In this document: piece after piece, positions 1-7,604 of the stretch
How positions within the stretch are numbered: position 1 is the first letter of the stretch
Layout of the letters: the number at the start of each line of letters is the position of its first letter
DNA from: Ilumatobacteraceae bacterium
GTDB taxonomy: Bacteria > Actinomycetota > Acidimicrobiia > Acidimicrobiales > Ilumatobacteraceae
Length of the DNA stretch: 12,531 nt
Direction of reading: 5' to 3'
NCBI GenBank assembly: GCA_025456105.1
Contig: JALOLG010000008.1
Location: forward strand, 1-12,531
Made by a program: the position numbers and the translations under genes
Notes under the pieces: model-generated
Told to the model about the DNA's origin: nothing
What the model saw: the letters and a program-made list of their open reading frames with translations, nothing else
The model's database searches: none

Positions 1-537
1 GTTGTTGAAGAAGCAGTAGCCCCCGTACGTGGCCCGGGCGGCGTGGTGCCCGGGGGGCCGGCACAGTCCGTACGCGGCGCGGTCGCCGGCGAGCACGTGC
101 GAGGCGGCGGTGAGCGCGACGTCGACGGAGGAGCGCGCCGCCTCGTAGGTGGTCTCGGTGAGCGGCGTCGTGGTCTCGTAGCACCACCATCCGAGCCGTG
201 CGTCGATCGACACCGGCTCTCGGGCCGGCCCCATCCCCTCGCGGAGGGCGGGCACGGCGAACACGTCGGCGACGACGTCGTGGATCGGTCCGTGGATGCG
301 GGCGTACTCCGCCCACGCCGTCTCGAGGAACTCGACGAGTCCGGGGTCGTGCACCGCGCGGATGGGCTCCACCCCCCAGTCGTCGGGGGCGACGAACGAG
401 AAGATCTCGTCGGCGGCGAGGACCCGCCGGATCGCCTCGGCCCGGCCGGGGTGCTCGTACGGCGGCTGGAACATGGAGTGCTCGAACTCCACCTCGGGGT
501 GGTGCAGCCGGTGCCGCAGTGTGTAGACCACCTTCAC
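1..537 (-). CDS. Histone deacetylase family protein, probably acetylpolyamine amidohydrolase type (partial, C-terminus off the left edge)
   Basis: The reverse strand is open from a GTG at 537-535 to base 1, giving 179 codons without a stop; the gene runs out of the window. The start begins VKVVYTLRHRLHH and continues with a PPYEHPGRAEAIRRVL segment, which resembles the N-terminus of bacterial acetylpolyamine amidohydrolases. Residues about 160-166 read RPPGHHA, the hallmark class I/II deacetylase motif whose His pair (H164-H165) takes part in catalysis; TYGGYCFFNN follows, also typical. The zinc-binding Asp/His residues would lie beyond base 1 and cannot be checked. Family members are zinc-dependent amidohydrolases that remove acetyl groups from polyamines or lysine side chains in the cytoplasm, usually about 340-380 residues long. 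The start is supported by GGGAGG (546-551 on the complement) eight bases upstream. It diverges from the LLM oxidoreductase over 44 bases. Family is secure; substrate is inferred. Confidence 0.9.
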   Translation of the reverse strand, partial: MKVVYTLRHRLHHPEVEFEHSMFQPPYEHPGRAEAIRRVLAADEIFSFVAPDDWGVEPIRAVHDPGLVEFLETAWAEYARIHGPIHDVVADVFAVPALREGMGPAREPVSIDARLGWWCYETTTPLTETTYEAARSSVDVALTAASHVLAGDRAAYGLCRPPGHHAARATYGGYCFFNN

Positions 538-545
538 GGCGTCAT

Positions 546-551
546 CCTCCC
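546..551 (-). promoter_or_regulatory. Shine-Dalgarno site of the deacetylase-family gene
   Basis: On the complement GGGAGG stands eight bases before the GTG at 537. It fixes that start. An ATG immediately after the GGAGG opens only a three-codon frame (ATG ACG CCG TGA) whose stop overlaps the GTG, so it is too close to the site and too short to be the real start. Confidence 0.7.
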
Positions 552-567
552 ACGCCGCGCCGCACGG

Positions 568-573
568 AAGGAG
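568..573 (+). promoter_or_regulatory. Shine-Dalgarno site of the LLM oxidoreductase
   Basis: AAGGAG, part of GGAAGGAG, lies eight bases before the ATG at 582. It decides the start against the much longer open frame that begins at 198, whose N-terminal part is arginine-rich antisense of the deacetylase gene. This gene and the deacetylase are the only two here with clear Shine-Dalgarno sites. Confidence 0.8.
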
Positions 574-581
574 CCTGCGAC

Positions 582-1559
582 ATGACCCGACTCGGCTACC
601 AGATCCCGAACTTCACCTACCCCGACGTCGGGCCCGACCGGCTGTTCGAGGTGATCGCCCGCCAAGCGCGCGAGGCCGACAGCAGCGGATTCGACACCGT
701 GCTGGTGATGGACCACTTCTACCAGCTGCCGATGCTGGGCGATCCCGACCTGTACATGCTCGAGTGCTACGCGCTGCTGTCGGCGCTCGCCCGAGAGACC
801 TCGCGGGTGCGGCTGTCGGCACTCGTCACCGGCAACACGTACCGCAACCCGGCGGTGCTGGCGAAGACGGTCACGACGCTCGACATCGTGTCGGGCGGGC
901 GCGGCCAGCTCGGGATCGGCGCCGGCTGGTACCAGCTCGAGCACGACGCGTTCGGCATCGAGTTCGGCACGTTCACCGACCGGTTCGAGAAGCTCGAGGA
1001 GGCGCTGCGGATCATCGGTCCGATGCTGCGGGGCGAGCGCGCCTCACTCGCCGGCCAGCACTACACCGCCGTCGACGCGATCAACTCGCCCCCGCCGGTG
1101 GGCCGCGTCCCGATCATGATCGGCGGCGGTGGTGAGCGCAAGACGCTGCGGATGGTGGCGCAGTACGCCGACGAGTCGAACTTGATCGCAGAGCCCGCCG
1201 ACCTGCCCCGCAAGCTCGACGCGCTCGCTGCGCACTGCGACGCGCTGGGCCGCGACCGGTCGGAGATCACGGTCACGTGGCAGCGGAGCGCGTGCATCGC
1301 GCCCACCGCGGAGCAAGCGCAGGCCGAGCTCGACGCCTACTTCGCCCGGCGCGGACTCGACCTGGCGTCGATGTCGGTCGAGGAGCGGGCGTTCTTCACC
1401 GGCCGGTTCGCGATCGGCGACCCCGACACCGTGGGCGAGCAGTTCGCCGCCTGGCTGGCCACCGGTGTCGACGGGTTCACCGTCAACATGCCGGCGAACG
1501 GCCACGTGGAGGGCCGCGTCGAGCTGCTCGGCCGCACCCTCGCCCCGCTGCTTTCGTGA
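582..1559 (+). CDS. LLM class F420-dependent oxidoreductase
   Basis: The 325-residue protein starts MTRLGYQIPNFTYPDVGPDR and has the layout of the bacterial luciferase-like (LLM) TIM-barrel family. Typical segments include GFDTVLVMDHFYQLP, TGNTYRNPAVLAKTVTTLD, GGRGQLGIGAGW (GIGAGW at residues 111-116), a FGTFTDRFEKLEEALRII helix, and PIMIGGGGERKTLRMVAQYAD in the second half. These match the F420-dependent actinobacterial subgroup (TIGR03560-like) rather than FMN-dependent monooxygenases. Such enzymes use reduced or oxidised coenzyme F420 for hydride transfer on varied substrates; the substrate cannot be read from sequence. Length is normal for the family. The gene stands alone and is divergent from the deacetylase gene. 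Its TGA (1557-1559) lies in the left arm of the hairpin shared with the convergent ligase gene. The family call is firm; the F420 preference comes from family resemblance. Confidence 0.92.
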   Translation: MTRLGYQIPNFTYPDVGPDRLFEVIARQAREADSSGFDTVLVMDHFYQLPMLGDPDLYMLECYALLSALARETSRVRLSALVTGNTYRNPAVLAKTVTTLDIVSGGRGQLGIGAGWYQLEHDAFGIEFGTFTDRFEKLEEALRIIGPMLRGERASLAGQHYTAVDAINSPPPVGRVPIMIGGGGERKTLRMVAQYADESNLIAEPADLPRKLDALAAHCDALGRDRSEITVTWQRSACIAPTAEQAQAELDAYFARRGLDLASMSVEERAFFTGRFAIGDPDTVGEQFAAWLATGVDGFTVNMPANGHVEGRVELLGRTLAPLLS

Positions 1560-1598
1560 TTCGGGGGTGTCCAGACGACACCCCCGAATCACGAGAGC
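1550..1598. terminator. Shared bidirectional hairpin between convergent genes
   Basis: Arms 1550-1571 and 1577-1598 form a 22-base-pair stem with a single G-U pair (1553/1595) and a five-base loop CAGAC. The inner 16 pairs (GTGATTCGGGGGTGTC with its exact complement) are perfect. The TGA of the oxidoreductase (1557-1559) and the TGA of the ligase (complement of 1589-1591) sit opposite one another in the stem. There is no T-tract on either side, as is common for GC-rich actinobacterial terminators. The structure is seen directly; terminator activity is inferred from its position. Confidence 0.8.
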
Positions 1599-3295
1599 GC
1601 CAATGAGAGGGTCTCGGCGAGGTACTCCTCGCGACACTTCGACCGCTGGAGCTTGCCGGACGAGGTCTTCGGCAGGGTGCCGGGCTGCACGAGCATCACG
1701 TCGCGCGGGGGGATGCCGCAGACCTCGAGCGTGCGGTGGTGGATCGCCTCGCGCACGGCATGGAGGTCGTCGGCACGCACCTCGGCCACCACGACCACGC
1801 TCTCCTTGCCCTTGTAGCCGTCCATCCCGAACGCGATCACGTTGCCGGCGCGGACGCCGTCGAGCGTGCCGACCGAGCGCTCGATGTCCTCGGGGAAGAC
1901 GTTGCGGCCACCGACGATGATCACGTCCTTGATCCGCCCGCACAGCACGAGCTCGCCCTCGAGGAGGTAGGCGAGGTCGCCGGTGCAGAGCCAGCCGTCG
2001 CGGAACAGCGCCGCCGACGCGTCGGGGCGCTTGTAGTAGCCGGGCGTCACCGACGTGCCGCGCAGGAGCAGCTCGCCCACGTGGCGCTCCGGGAGGTCCT
2101 CGTAGGTCTCCGGATGGACGACCTTCATCTCCAGACCGGGCACCGCGAACCCGAGGCGCGGCAGCCGTCGGGCCAGGAGCGCGAAGTCGTCGTCGTCGTG
2201 CACCTCGATCGGCTTCGCGATCCGGTCGCGCTCGAGCACCTCGCGATCGACGGTGTCGCACACGAGCCCGCGGTGGCGCGGCGGGAACGCGCCGCCGATG
2301 GCCACCTCGGCCATGCCGAACGCCGGGAAGATGCTGCCGGCACGGAACCCGAACGGCTCCGCCGCCGCCACGAACGCATCGACGGCCTTGGGGTCGACGG
2401 GCTCCGCGCCGCTGAGGGCGAGCGTCAGCGTCGACAGGTCGAGGTCCTTCGCGCGCCGCAGCGCCCGGGTGGCGAGCACCCACGAGAAGTTCGGACCGGC
2501 GGTGGCGGTGCCGCGCCAGTCGGAGATCCACTGCATCCAGTTGCCGGGGTGCGCGAGGAAGTCCTGCGGCGCGGCCTGCACGAGGTCGACGCCCTTGGTC
2601 ATCGGGATCGCGAGGAACCCCACGAGCCCCATGTCGTGGTACAGCGGCAGCCACGAGACCATCACCTCGCCGACACCGAGCTCGGCAGCCTCGCAGCAGG
2701 CGTCGATGTTGGCCGACAGCACCCGGTCGGGGATCATCACCCCCTTGGGCTCGCTGGTGGAGCCGCTCGTGTACTGGAGGATGACGAGGCGCTCCGGGTC
2801 GTGCGGCGGGATCTCGAGCCGATCGCCGCTCGGCACGCCGGGCGATCCCGGCAGGACGCTGCGCATGGGCTCGATCGGAGGGTCGCCGGGAGCCGCCTCG
2901 TAGAACGCGGCGAGCTGGTCGTCGATGAGCACGAGCTTCGCGTCGCCGTGGCGGATGCGAGCGCGGGTGCCCTCGATGAACGCTTCGAGCGAACCCATCC
3001 GCATCGGCAGCGGCAGCACCATCGAGGCGATGCCGGCCATCCAGCACCCTCGCACGATGGTCATCAGCTCGCGGCTGGTGGGGCCGAGGATCGCCACGTG
3101 GTCGCCCGGCAGCAGGCCGCGGGCCTGCAGCGCCGCACCCACGGCGCGGGCCTCGTCGTGCAGCTGGCGCCACGAGACGTACTGGGGACCGTCGGGTCCG
3201 GCGACGGAGTGGCCGACGAAGCGGACGCCGGCGTCGCCGTCGGCCGCGGCCTCGAGCCGGGCGGTCGTGCTGGTGTCGGGCGCAGGGGCGCTCAT
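1589..3295 (-). CDS. Fatty acyl-AMP ligase / acyl-CoA synthetase-like adenylating enzyme
   Basis: This 568-residue protein of the ANL (acyl-CoA synthetase, NRPS adenylation, luciferase) superfamily starts [15 protein letters not shown]. Visible core motifs, in order: [14 protein letters not shown] (phosphate-binding loop, from Y175), [66 protein letters not shown] followed by [15 protein letters not shown], and [13 protein letters not shown] with the conserved catalytic lysine K548. The LYHDMGL and [10 protein letters not shown] signatures are those of FadD32-like fatty acyl-AMP ligases, which activate fatty acids to acyl-adenylates for transfer to acyl carrier proteins; a CoA-forming role is not excluded. 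No polyketide synthase or carrier-protein gene is visible nearby. The first ATG of the conserved region (3295-3293) was chosen: the upstream extension to 3808 is antisense of leuS. No Shine-Dalgarno is seen, but a TAGCGT box lies ten bases upstream. Family confidence is high; AMP ligase versus CoA ligase is open. Confidence 0.92.
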   Translation of the reverse strand: MSAPAPDTSTTARLEAAADGDAGVRFVGHSVAGPDGPQYVSWRQLHDEARAVGAALQARGLLPGDHVAILGPTSRELMTIVRGCWMAGIASMVLPLPMRMGSLEAFIEGTRARIRHGDAKLVLIDDQLAAFYEAAPGDPPIEPMRSVLPGSPGVPSGDRLEIPPHDPERLVILQYTSGSTSEPKGVMIPDRVLSANIDACCEAAELGVGEVMVSWLPLYHDMGLVGFLAIPMTKGVDLVQAAPQDFLAHPGNWMQWISDWRGTATAGPNFSWVLATRALRRAKDLDLSTLTLALSGAEPVDPKAVDAFVAAAEPFGFRAGSIFPAFGMAEVAIGGAFPPRHRGLVCDTVDREVLERDRIAKPIEVHDDDDFALLARRLPRLGFAVPGLEMKVVHPETYEDLPERHVGELLLRGTSVTPGYYKRPDASAALFRDGWLCTGDLAYLLEGELVLCGRIKDVIIVGGRNVFPEDIERSVGTLDGVRAGNVIAFGMDGYKGKESVVVVAEVRADDLHAVREAIHHRTLEVCGIPPRDVMLVQPGTLPKTSSGKLQRSKCREEYLAETLSLALS

Positions 3296-3305
3296 ATGCC
3301 GCTCG

Positions 3306-3311
3306 ACGCTA
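3306..3311 (-). promoter_or_regulatory. Candidate -10 box (TAGCGT) for the acyl-AMP ligase gene
   Basis: On the complement TAGCGT fits the actinobacterial TANNNT consensus and ends ten bases before the ATG at 3295, so transcription would start about four bases before the ATG or at it. No Shine-Dalgarno sequence lies in between. No clear -35 hexamer is visible. Confidence 0.45.
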
Positions 3312-3362
3312 ACGGGGCCGACCTGCGCGCAACGCACCATCCGCCGACCTGCCCGGCCCCCG

Positions 3363-3368
3363 TAGGCT
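3363..3368 (+). promoter_or_regulatory. Candidate -10 box (TAGGCT) for leuS
   Basis: TAGGCT fits TANNNT and ends eleven bases before the leuS ATG at 3380. The intervening CGGTCCTCGCC has no ribosome-binding site, which argues for a very short leader. The 84-base gap to the divergent ligase gene is too small for a T-box leader. Confidence 0.45.
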
Positions 3369-3379
3369 CGGTCCTCGCC

Positions 3380-6223
3380 ATGAACGAGCAGACCACCGAC
3401 GCGATCCCGCCGCATCGCTACACCGCCGCGCTGGCCGCCGAGATCGAGCTCCGCTGGCAGGACTGGTGGGACGAGCAGCGCACGTTCGAGACACCGAACC
3501 CGGCCGGTCCGCTCGCCGACCCCGATGCCGTCACCGCCCGCGGCGACAAGCTGTTCGTGCTCGACATGTTCCCGTACCCGTCGGGCGCCGGACTCCACGT
3601 CGGCCACCCCCTCGGCTACATCGGCACCGACGTCTACAGCCGCTTCCAGCGCATGCAGGGCCGCAACGTGCTCTACACGATGGGGTTCGACGCGTTCGGC
3701 CTCCCGGCCGAGCAGTACGCGGTCCAGACGGGCCAGCACCCGGCGATCACCACCGCCGAGAACATCGCCACGATGCGCCGCCAGCTGCGCCGCCTCGGCC
3801 TGAGCCACGACCCTCGCCGCTCGATCGACACCACCGACCCGGGCTACTACCGCTGGACGCAGTGGATCTTCAGCCAGATCTTCGACGCCTGGTACGACAC
3901 CGAGCTGCAGCGGGCCCGCCCGATCGCGGAGCTCGAGGCCGAGCTGGCGGCCGGCACACGTCGCACGCCCGACGGCCGGGCCTGGTCAGCGCTGTCGGCC
4001 GCCGAGCGCGCCGACGTCATCGACGGCCACCGCCTCGCCTACGTGAGCGAGGCACCCGTCAACTGGTGCCCCGGCCTGGGCACCGTCGTCGCCAACGAGG
4101 AGGTCACCGCCGACGGGCGCAGCGACCGCGGCAACTTCCCGGTGTTCAAGCGCCAGATGCGCCAGTGGATGATGCGCATCACCGCCTACGCCGACCGCCT
4201 GCTCGACGACCTCGAGCTGCTCGACTGGTCGGACGCCATCAAGACGATGCAGCGCAACTGGATCGGCCGCAGCGAGGGCGCGCGGGTGCGGTTCCAGTCG
4301 TCGGCCGGGCCGATCGACGTGTTCACCACACGCCCCGACACGCTGTTCGGCGCGACGTTCATGGTGCTGTCCCCCGAGCACCCGATGGTCGACGCGCTCA
4401 CCACGCCCGAGCAGGCCGACGCCGTCGCGGCCTACCGCACGGCGAGTGCCGCCAAGGACGACGTCGAGCGCCAGGACGACACCCGCGAGAAGACCGGCGT
4501 GCCGCTCGGCTCGACGGCCGTCAACCCGGTCACCGGCGCTGCGATCCCGATCTGGATCGCCGACTACGTGCTGATGGGCTACGGCACCGGGGCCATCATG
4601 GCGGTGCCGTGCGGCGACCAGCGCGACTTCGAGTTCGCCCGGAAGTACGGGTTGCCGATCCCGGCCATCCAGCAGCCGCCCGGCGAGTGGTTCGCCGAGC
4701 AGGGCATCGAGCCGTCGCTCGACACCGCCACCTGGCCGGTCGCGTTCGTGGGCGACGCGCCCTACGTGGCATCGAGCAACGACTCGCTCGACCTCGACGG
4801 CGTCGCCACCAAGGCCGAGGGCATCGCTCGCACCAGCGAGTGGCTCGAGGCGCACGGTCACGGCGAGGCGACGGTCACCTACAAGCTGCGCGACTGGCTG
4901 TTCAGCCGCCAGCGCTACTGGGGTGAGCCGTTCCCGATCGTCTACGACGACGAGGGTCGCCCGCACCTGCTGCCCGACGAGCTGCTGCCCGTCGAGCTGC
5001 CCGACACCGACAGCTTCTCGCCGCGCACGTTCGACCCCGACGACGAGTTCTCCGACCCGGAGAGCCCCCTCGACCGACTGGGTGACTGGGTCGCCGTCGA
5101 GCTCGACCTCGGCGACGGCCCTCGCACGTACCGGCGCGACACCAACGTGATGCCGCAGTGGGCCGGCTCGTGCTGGTACGAGCTGCGCTACCTCGACCCC
5201 ACCAACACCGAGGCGTTCGTCGACCCGGCGGTGGAGCAGTACTGGATGGGGCCGCGCACCGACCTGCGCCCCGACCACCCGGGCGGGGTCGACCTCTACG
5301 TCGGCGGCGTCGAGCACGCCGTGCTGCACCTGCTGTACGCGCGCTTCTGGCACAAGGTGCTCTACGACCTCGGCCACGTGTCGTCGAAGGAGCCGTACGC
5401 CCGGCTGTTCAACCAGGGCTACATCCTCGCCGCCGCGTTCCAGGACGAGCGCGGCGTCTACGTCGATGCGTTCTCCGTCGAGGAGCGCGACGGCCAGTGG
5501 TTCCACGAGGGCAGGCCCGTCACCCGCGAGTGGGGGAAGATGGGCAAGAGCCTGAAGAACGCCGTGTCCCCCGACGAGATGTACGAGGCGTACGGCGCCG
5601 ACACGCTGCGCCTGCACGAGATGGCGATGGGCCCGCTCGACGCCTCGCGCCCGTGGGAGACCCGCGACGTGGTCGGCATGTACCGGTTCCTGCAGCGGCT
5701 GTGGCGCGCGATCGTCGACGAGGAGTCGGGTGAGGTCGTCGTGGTCGACGAGCCGGCCGACGACGACACCCGGCGACTGCTCCACCGCACGATCGACGCC
5801 GTCGCGACCGAGATGGACGCGCTGCGGTTCAACACCGCGATCGCCAAGCTCATCGAGCTCAACAACCACGTCACCAAGCTGGGCACCACCTCACGTGAGG
5901 TGGCCGAGCCGATGGTGCTCATGCTGGCGCCGATCGTGCCGCACGTGGCCGAGGAGCTGTGGCGCCGGTTGGGCCACGACTCGACCGTGACCTACGAGCC
6001 GTTCCCCGTCGCCGACCCGGCGCTGCTCGTCGACGACACCGTCGAGTACCCGGTGCAGGTGAACGGCAAGGTGCGCGCCCGCATCGTGGTCGCGGCCGAC
6101 GCCGATGCCGCCACGCTGGAGGCAGCCGCCCTCGCCGAGCCGAAGGTGATCTCGGCACTCGACGGTGCTGCCCCGAAGCGGGTCATCGTCGTGCCGGGCA
6201 AGATGATCAACGTCGTGCGCTGA
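3380..6223 (+). CDS. leuS: Leucyl-tRNA synthetase
   Basis: The 947-residue class I aminoacyl-tRNA synthetase charges tRNA-Leu with leucine in the cytoplasm. The HIGH-type motif is HVGH at residues 73-76, inside [17 protein letters not shown]. The KMSKS-type motif is KMGKS at 720-724, within [16 protein letters not shown]. The CP1 editing domain is present: [20 protein letters not shown] carries the threonine-rich peptide, and [19 protein letters not shown] corresponds to the conserved GTGA...DQRD block. [20 protein letters not shown] and [28 protein letters not shown] are typical LeuRS segments, and the C-terminus ([13 protein letters not shown]) forms the tRNA-binding end. It is longer than the E. 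coli enzyme (860) but close to actinobacterial forms, with extra sequence around residues 174-216. The start was chosen as the first Met of the conserved protein ([14 protein letters not shown]); sequence upstream is antisense of the ligase gene. The 3' end overlaps the convergent DUF2277 gene by 17 bases. Confidence 0.97.
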   Translation: MNEQTTDAIPPHRYTAALAAEIELRWQDWWDEQRTFETPNPAGPLADPDAVTARGDKLFVLDMFPYPSGAGLHVGHPLGYIGTDVYSRFQRMQGRNVLYTMGFDAFGLPAEQYAVQTGQHPAITTAENIATMRRQLRRLGLSHDPRRSIDTTDPGYYRWTQWIFSQIFDAWYDTELQRARPIAELEAELAAGTRRTPDGRAWSALSAAERADVIDGHRLAYVSEAPVNWCPGLGTVVANEEVTADGRSDRGNFPVFKRQMRQWMMRITAYADRLLDDLELLDWSDAIKTMQRNWIGRSEGARVRFQSSAGPIDVFTTRPDTLFGATFMVLSPEHPMVDALTTPEQADAVAAYRTASAAKDDVERQDDTREKTGVPLGSTAVNPVTGAAIPIWIADYVLMGYGTGAIMAVPCGDQRDFEFARKYGLPIPAIQQPPGEWFAEQGIEPSLDTATWPVAFVGDAPYVASSNDSLDLDGVATKAEGIARTSEWLEAHGHGEATVTYKLRDWLFSRQRYWGEPFPIVYDDEGRPHLLPDELLPVELPDTDSFSPRTFDPDDEFSDPESPLDRLGDWVAVELDLGDGPRTYRRDTNVMPQWAGSCWYELRYLDPTNTEAFVDPAVEQYWMGPRTDLRPDHPGGVDLYVGGVEHAVLHLLYARFWHKVLYDLGHVSSKEPYARLFNQGYILAAAFQDERGVYVDAFSVEERDGQWFHEGRPVTREWGKMGKSLKNAVSPDEMYEAYGADTLRLHEMAMGPLDASRPWETRDVVGMYRFLQRLWRAIVDEESGEVVVVDEPADDDTRRLLHRTIDAVATEMDALRFNTAIAKLIELNNHVTKLGTTSREVAEPMVLMLAPIVPHVAEELWRRLGHDSTVTYEPFPVADPALLVDDTVEYPVQVNGKVRARIVVAADADAATLEAAALAEPKVISALDGAAPKRVIVVPGKMINVVR

Positions 6224-6458
6224 TCCGCCGCAGCGGTGGCTCGGTCGGCGGCGGGTTCCGCCGGGGCGGGAGCGCCGCCAGCAGGTCGGTGGTGGCGGCC
6301 GTGACAGCGCGCACGGCTCGCTCGAACGGCTCCTCGGTGGCCGCCGACACCGGCTGCACGCCACTCACCTTGCGCACGTACTGGCGAGCGGCCGCCTCGA
6401 TCTCCTCGGCGGTGGCCGCCGGCTCGAGACCGCGCAGCGTCGTGATGTTCCGGCACAT
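6207..6458 (-). CDS. DUF2277 family small protein
   Basis: This 83-residue protein begins [20 protein letters not shown] and continues with [12 protein letters not shown], the diagnostic N-terminus of the DUF2277 family (typically MCRNIKTLRNF...QYVRKVSG), whose function is unknown. The sequence reads as mostly helical, with a proline- and arginine-rich tail ([20 protein letters not shown]). The conserved Cys2 directly after the start Met is retained. The ATG at 6458-6456 is the family start; the longer frame to 7148 is antisense of the membrane-protein gene. There is no Shine-Dalgarno, but CATGAT on the complement ends six bases upstream. Its last 17 bases overlap the leuS 3' end. DUF2277 genes are usually single, and nothing here assigns a role. 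Confidence 0.85.
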   Translation of the reverse strand: MCRNITTLRGLEPAATAEEIEAAARQYVRKVSGVQPVSAATEEPFERAVRAVTAATTDLLAALPPRRNPPPTEPPLRRISARR

Positions 6459-6464
6459 GGCGGC

Positions 6465-6470
6465 ATCATG
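6465..6470 (-). promoter_or_regulatory. Candidate -10 box (CATGAT) for the DUF2277 gene
   Basis: On the complement CATGAT ends exactly six bases before the ATG at 6458, the spacing that would put the transcription start on the start codon. It keeps the A2 and T6 positions of a -10 hexamer but not T1, so it is a weak call taken alone. Confidence 0.3.
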
Positions 6471-6499
6471 GCTCACCGTCGGCCCGACCCCCACCCGGG

Positions 6500-6505
6500 T
6501 AGCGT
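6500..6505 (+). promoter_or_regulatory. Candidate -10 box (TAGCGT) for the flippase-type membrane protein gene
   Basis: TAGCGT, the same hexamer as before the acyl-AMP ligase, ends seven bases before the GTG at 6513. This spacing predicts a leaderless transcript and is the main argument for the GTG start over the ATG at 6468, which would place the box inside the coding region. Confidence 0.5.
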
Positions 6506-6512
6506 CGCCGCC

Positions 6513-7604
6513 GTGAGCGACCGGCCCGACGACGCCAGCGTCGAGCCGGAGGAGCTCGAGGTCGAGGTCGAGTCGGCCCCACGGTCCACCCGTCGACGTG
6601 TCGTCGGCATCGTGATCCGGCTCGCGGTCACCGTGGGGGCCCTGGCGATCTCGGGGATCGTGCTGGCGGGGATCTTCGACGACCTCGATTGGGACCTCGT
6701 CTGGACGAGCGTCCGCGGGCTCGACGACGCCCAGCGCCTCTCGCTCCTGATGGGCCTCGGCCTCGTGATCGCCGCCCAGGGGGTGGTCACGTCGGCCACC
6801 GTGCCCGGGCTGCCCGTCCGGCGCGCCGTCCTGGCCTACCTCGCTCCGACCGCGGTCGCCTCGGTGATCCCCGGACCGAGCGACCTGCCGCTCAAGTACC
6901 GCATGTACGCCAGCTGGGGGCGCAGCCCGTCGGAATCGGCGTTGTCGGTCGCGGCGAGCGGCATCTTCAGCATCGGCACCAAGCTCGTGCTGCCGCTGCT
7001 CGCCGTGATCGTCGCGACGATCTCGAGCGTCGAGCTCACCGACGGGGTCAACCGCACGATCGTGCTGGCGGGCGTGATCCTCGCGGCCGCGATCGGCCTG
7101 TCGGTGCTCGTGCTCGGGTCGGCGCGCGTCATGCACTCGATCGCGCACTGGCTCGACGCGCCCTGGAACGTCGTGCTCCGCATGCTCCGCAAGGAGTCGC
7201 GCCCGCTCGCCGACGTGCTCTCGGGAGCGCGCGAGCGTGCCCTCGAGGCCATCTCCGCGCGCTGGCAGATGGGCCTGTGGGGAGCGTTCATCGCGTCGGC
7301 CGCGCAGGTGGCGCTGATGCTCATGGCGGTGCGGTTCATGGGAGTGCCCGAGGAAGCGCTGCCCGCCGCCGGGGTGTTCGTGGCGTTCGGCGTGGTGCAG
7401 GGGCTCACGGTCGTGCCGATCACGGCCGGCAACGTCGGCGTGTCCGAGACCGCCTGGATCACGCTGATGGGCGCGATGGCCGGCAGCGAGTACATCAACC
7501 AGATCTCGGCGGCGGTCATCGTGTACCGGGTGCTCACCTGGATCCTCATCATCCCGCTCGGGGGCATCGCCTCCATCCTGTGGCGGCGGGGGCTGCGGCC
7601 GTGA
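6513..7604 (+). CDS. Lysylphosphatidylglycerol synthase transmembrane / flippase-like (UPF0104-type) membrane protein
   Basis: The 363-residue integral membrane protein has an acidic cytoplasmic head (DASVEPEELEVEVE, then RSTRRR) followed by about seven to eight hydrophobic helices, for example VVGIVIRLAVTVGALAISGIV, LSLLMGLGLVIAAQGVVTSA, LVLPLLAVIVATI and TIVLAGVILAAAIGLSVLVL. The loop VIPGPSDLPLKYRMYASWG and the late motif VVPITAGNVGVSETAW (PxxxGNxGxxE) are signatures of the LPG_synthase_TM family, which includes the flippase half of MprF and stand-alone glycolipid or lipid transporters. No catalytic lysyltransferase domain is attached, so a transport role is more likely than synthesis; the substrate is unknown. 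The ATG at 6468 is in frame but gives a non-conserved N-terminus, so GTG 6513 was preferred. Its TGA overlaps the GTG of the next gene (GTGA), implying translational coupling with the hydrolase-acyltransferase fusion. Confidence 0.82.
   Translation: MSDRPDDASVEPEELEVEVESAPRSTRRRVVGIVIRLAVTVGALAISGIVLAGIFDDLDWDLVWTSVRGLDDAQRLSLLMGLGLVIAAQGVVTSATVPGLPVRRAVLAYLAPTAVASVIPGPSDLPLKYRMYASWGRSPSESALSVAASGIFSIGTKLVLPLLAVIVATISSVELTDGVNRTIVLAGVILAAAIGLSVLVLGSARVMHSIAHWLDAPWNVVLRMLRKESRPLADVLSGARERALEAISARWQMGLWGAFIASAAQVALMLMAVRFMGVPEEALPAAGVFVAFGVVQGLTVVPITAGNVGVSETAWITLMGAMAGSEYINQISAAVIVYRVLTWILIIPLGGIASILWRRGLRP

Noticed and set aside
198..581. Extension of the F420 oxidoreductase upstream to 198.
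   Set aside because: The added sequence is arginine-rich antisense of the deacetylase gene, and an AAGGAG site with good spacing supports the ATG at 582.
1550..1598. Reading the palindromes at 1550-1598 and 11622-11661 as CRISPR repeats or transposon ends.
   Set aside because: Each occurs once in the window, has no regularly spaced copies or spacers, no target-site duplication and no transposase or cas gene nearby.
1736..3379. Long N-terminal extension in frame with leuS, giving a 1495-residue reading frame.
   Set aside because: It is antisense to the well-conserved acyl-AMP ligase, has low-complexity Arg/His/Gly/Val composition, and LeuRS similarity begins at the ATG at 3380.
3296..3379. 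A T-box or other riboswitch leader before leuS.
   Set aside because: The gap is only 84 bases, shared with a divergent gene, and contains no T-box-like element or terminator stem; a -10-like box lies eleven bases before the ATG.
3986..5869. A 627-residue minus-strand open frame opposite leuS.
   Set aside because: It lies wholly antisense to conserved leuS motifs and has the Val/Asp/Arg/His composition of an antisense shadow in GC-rich DNA; no recognisable domain.
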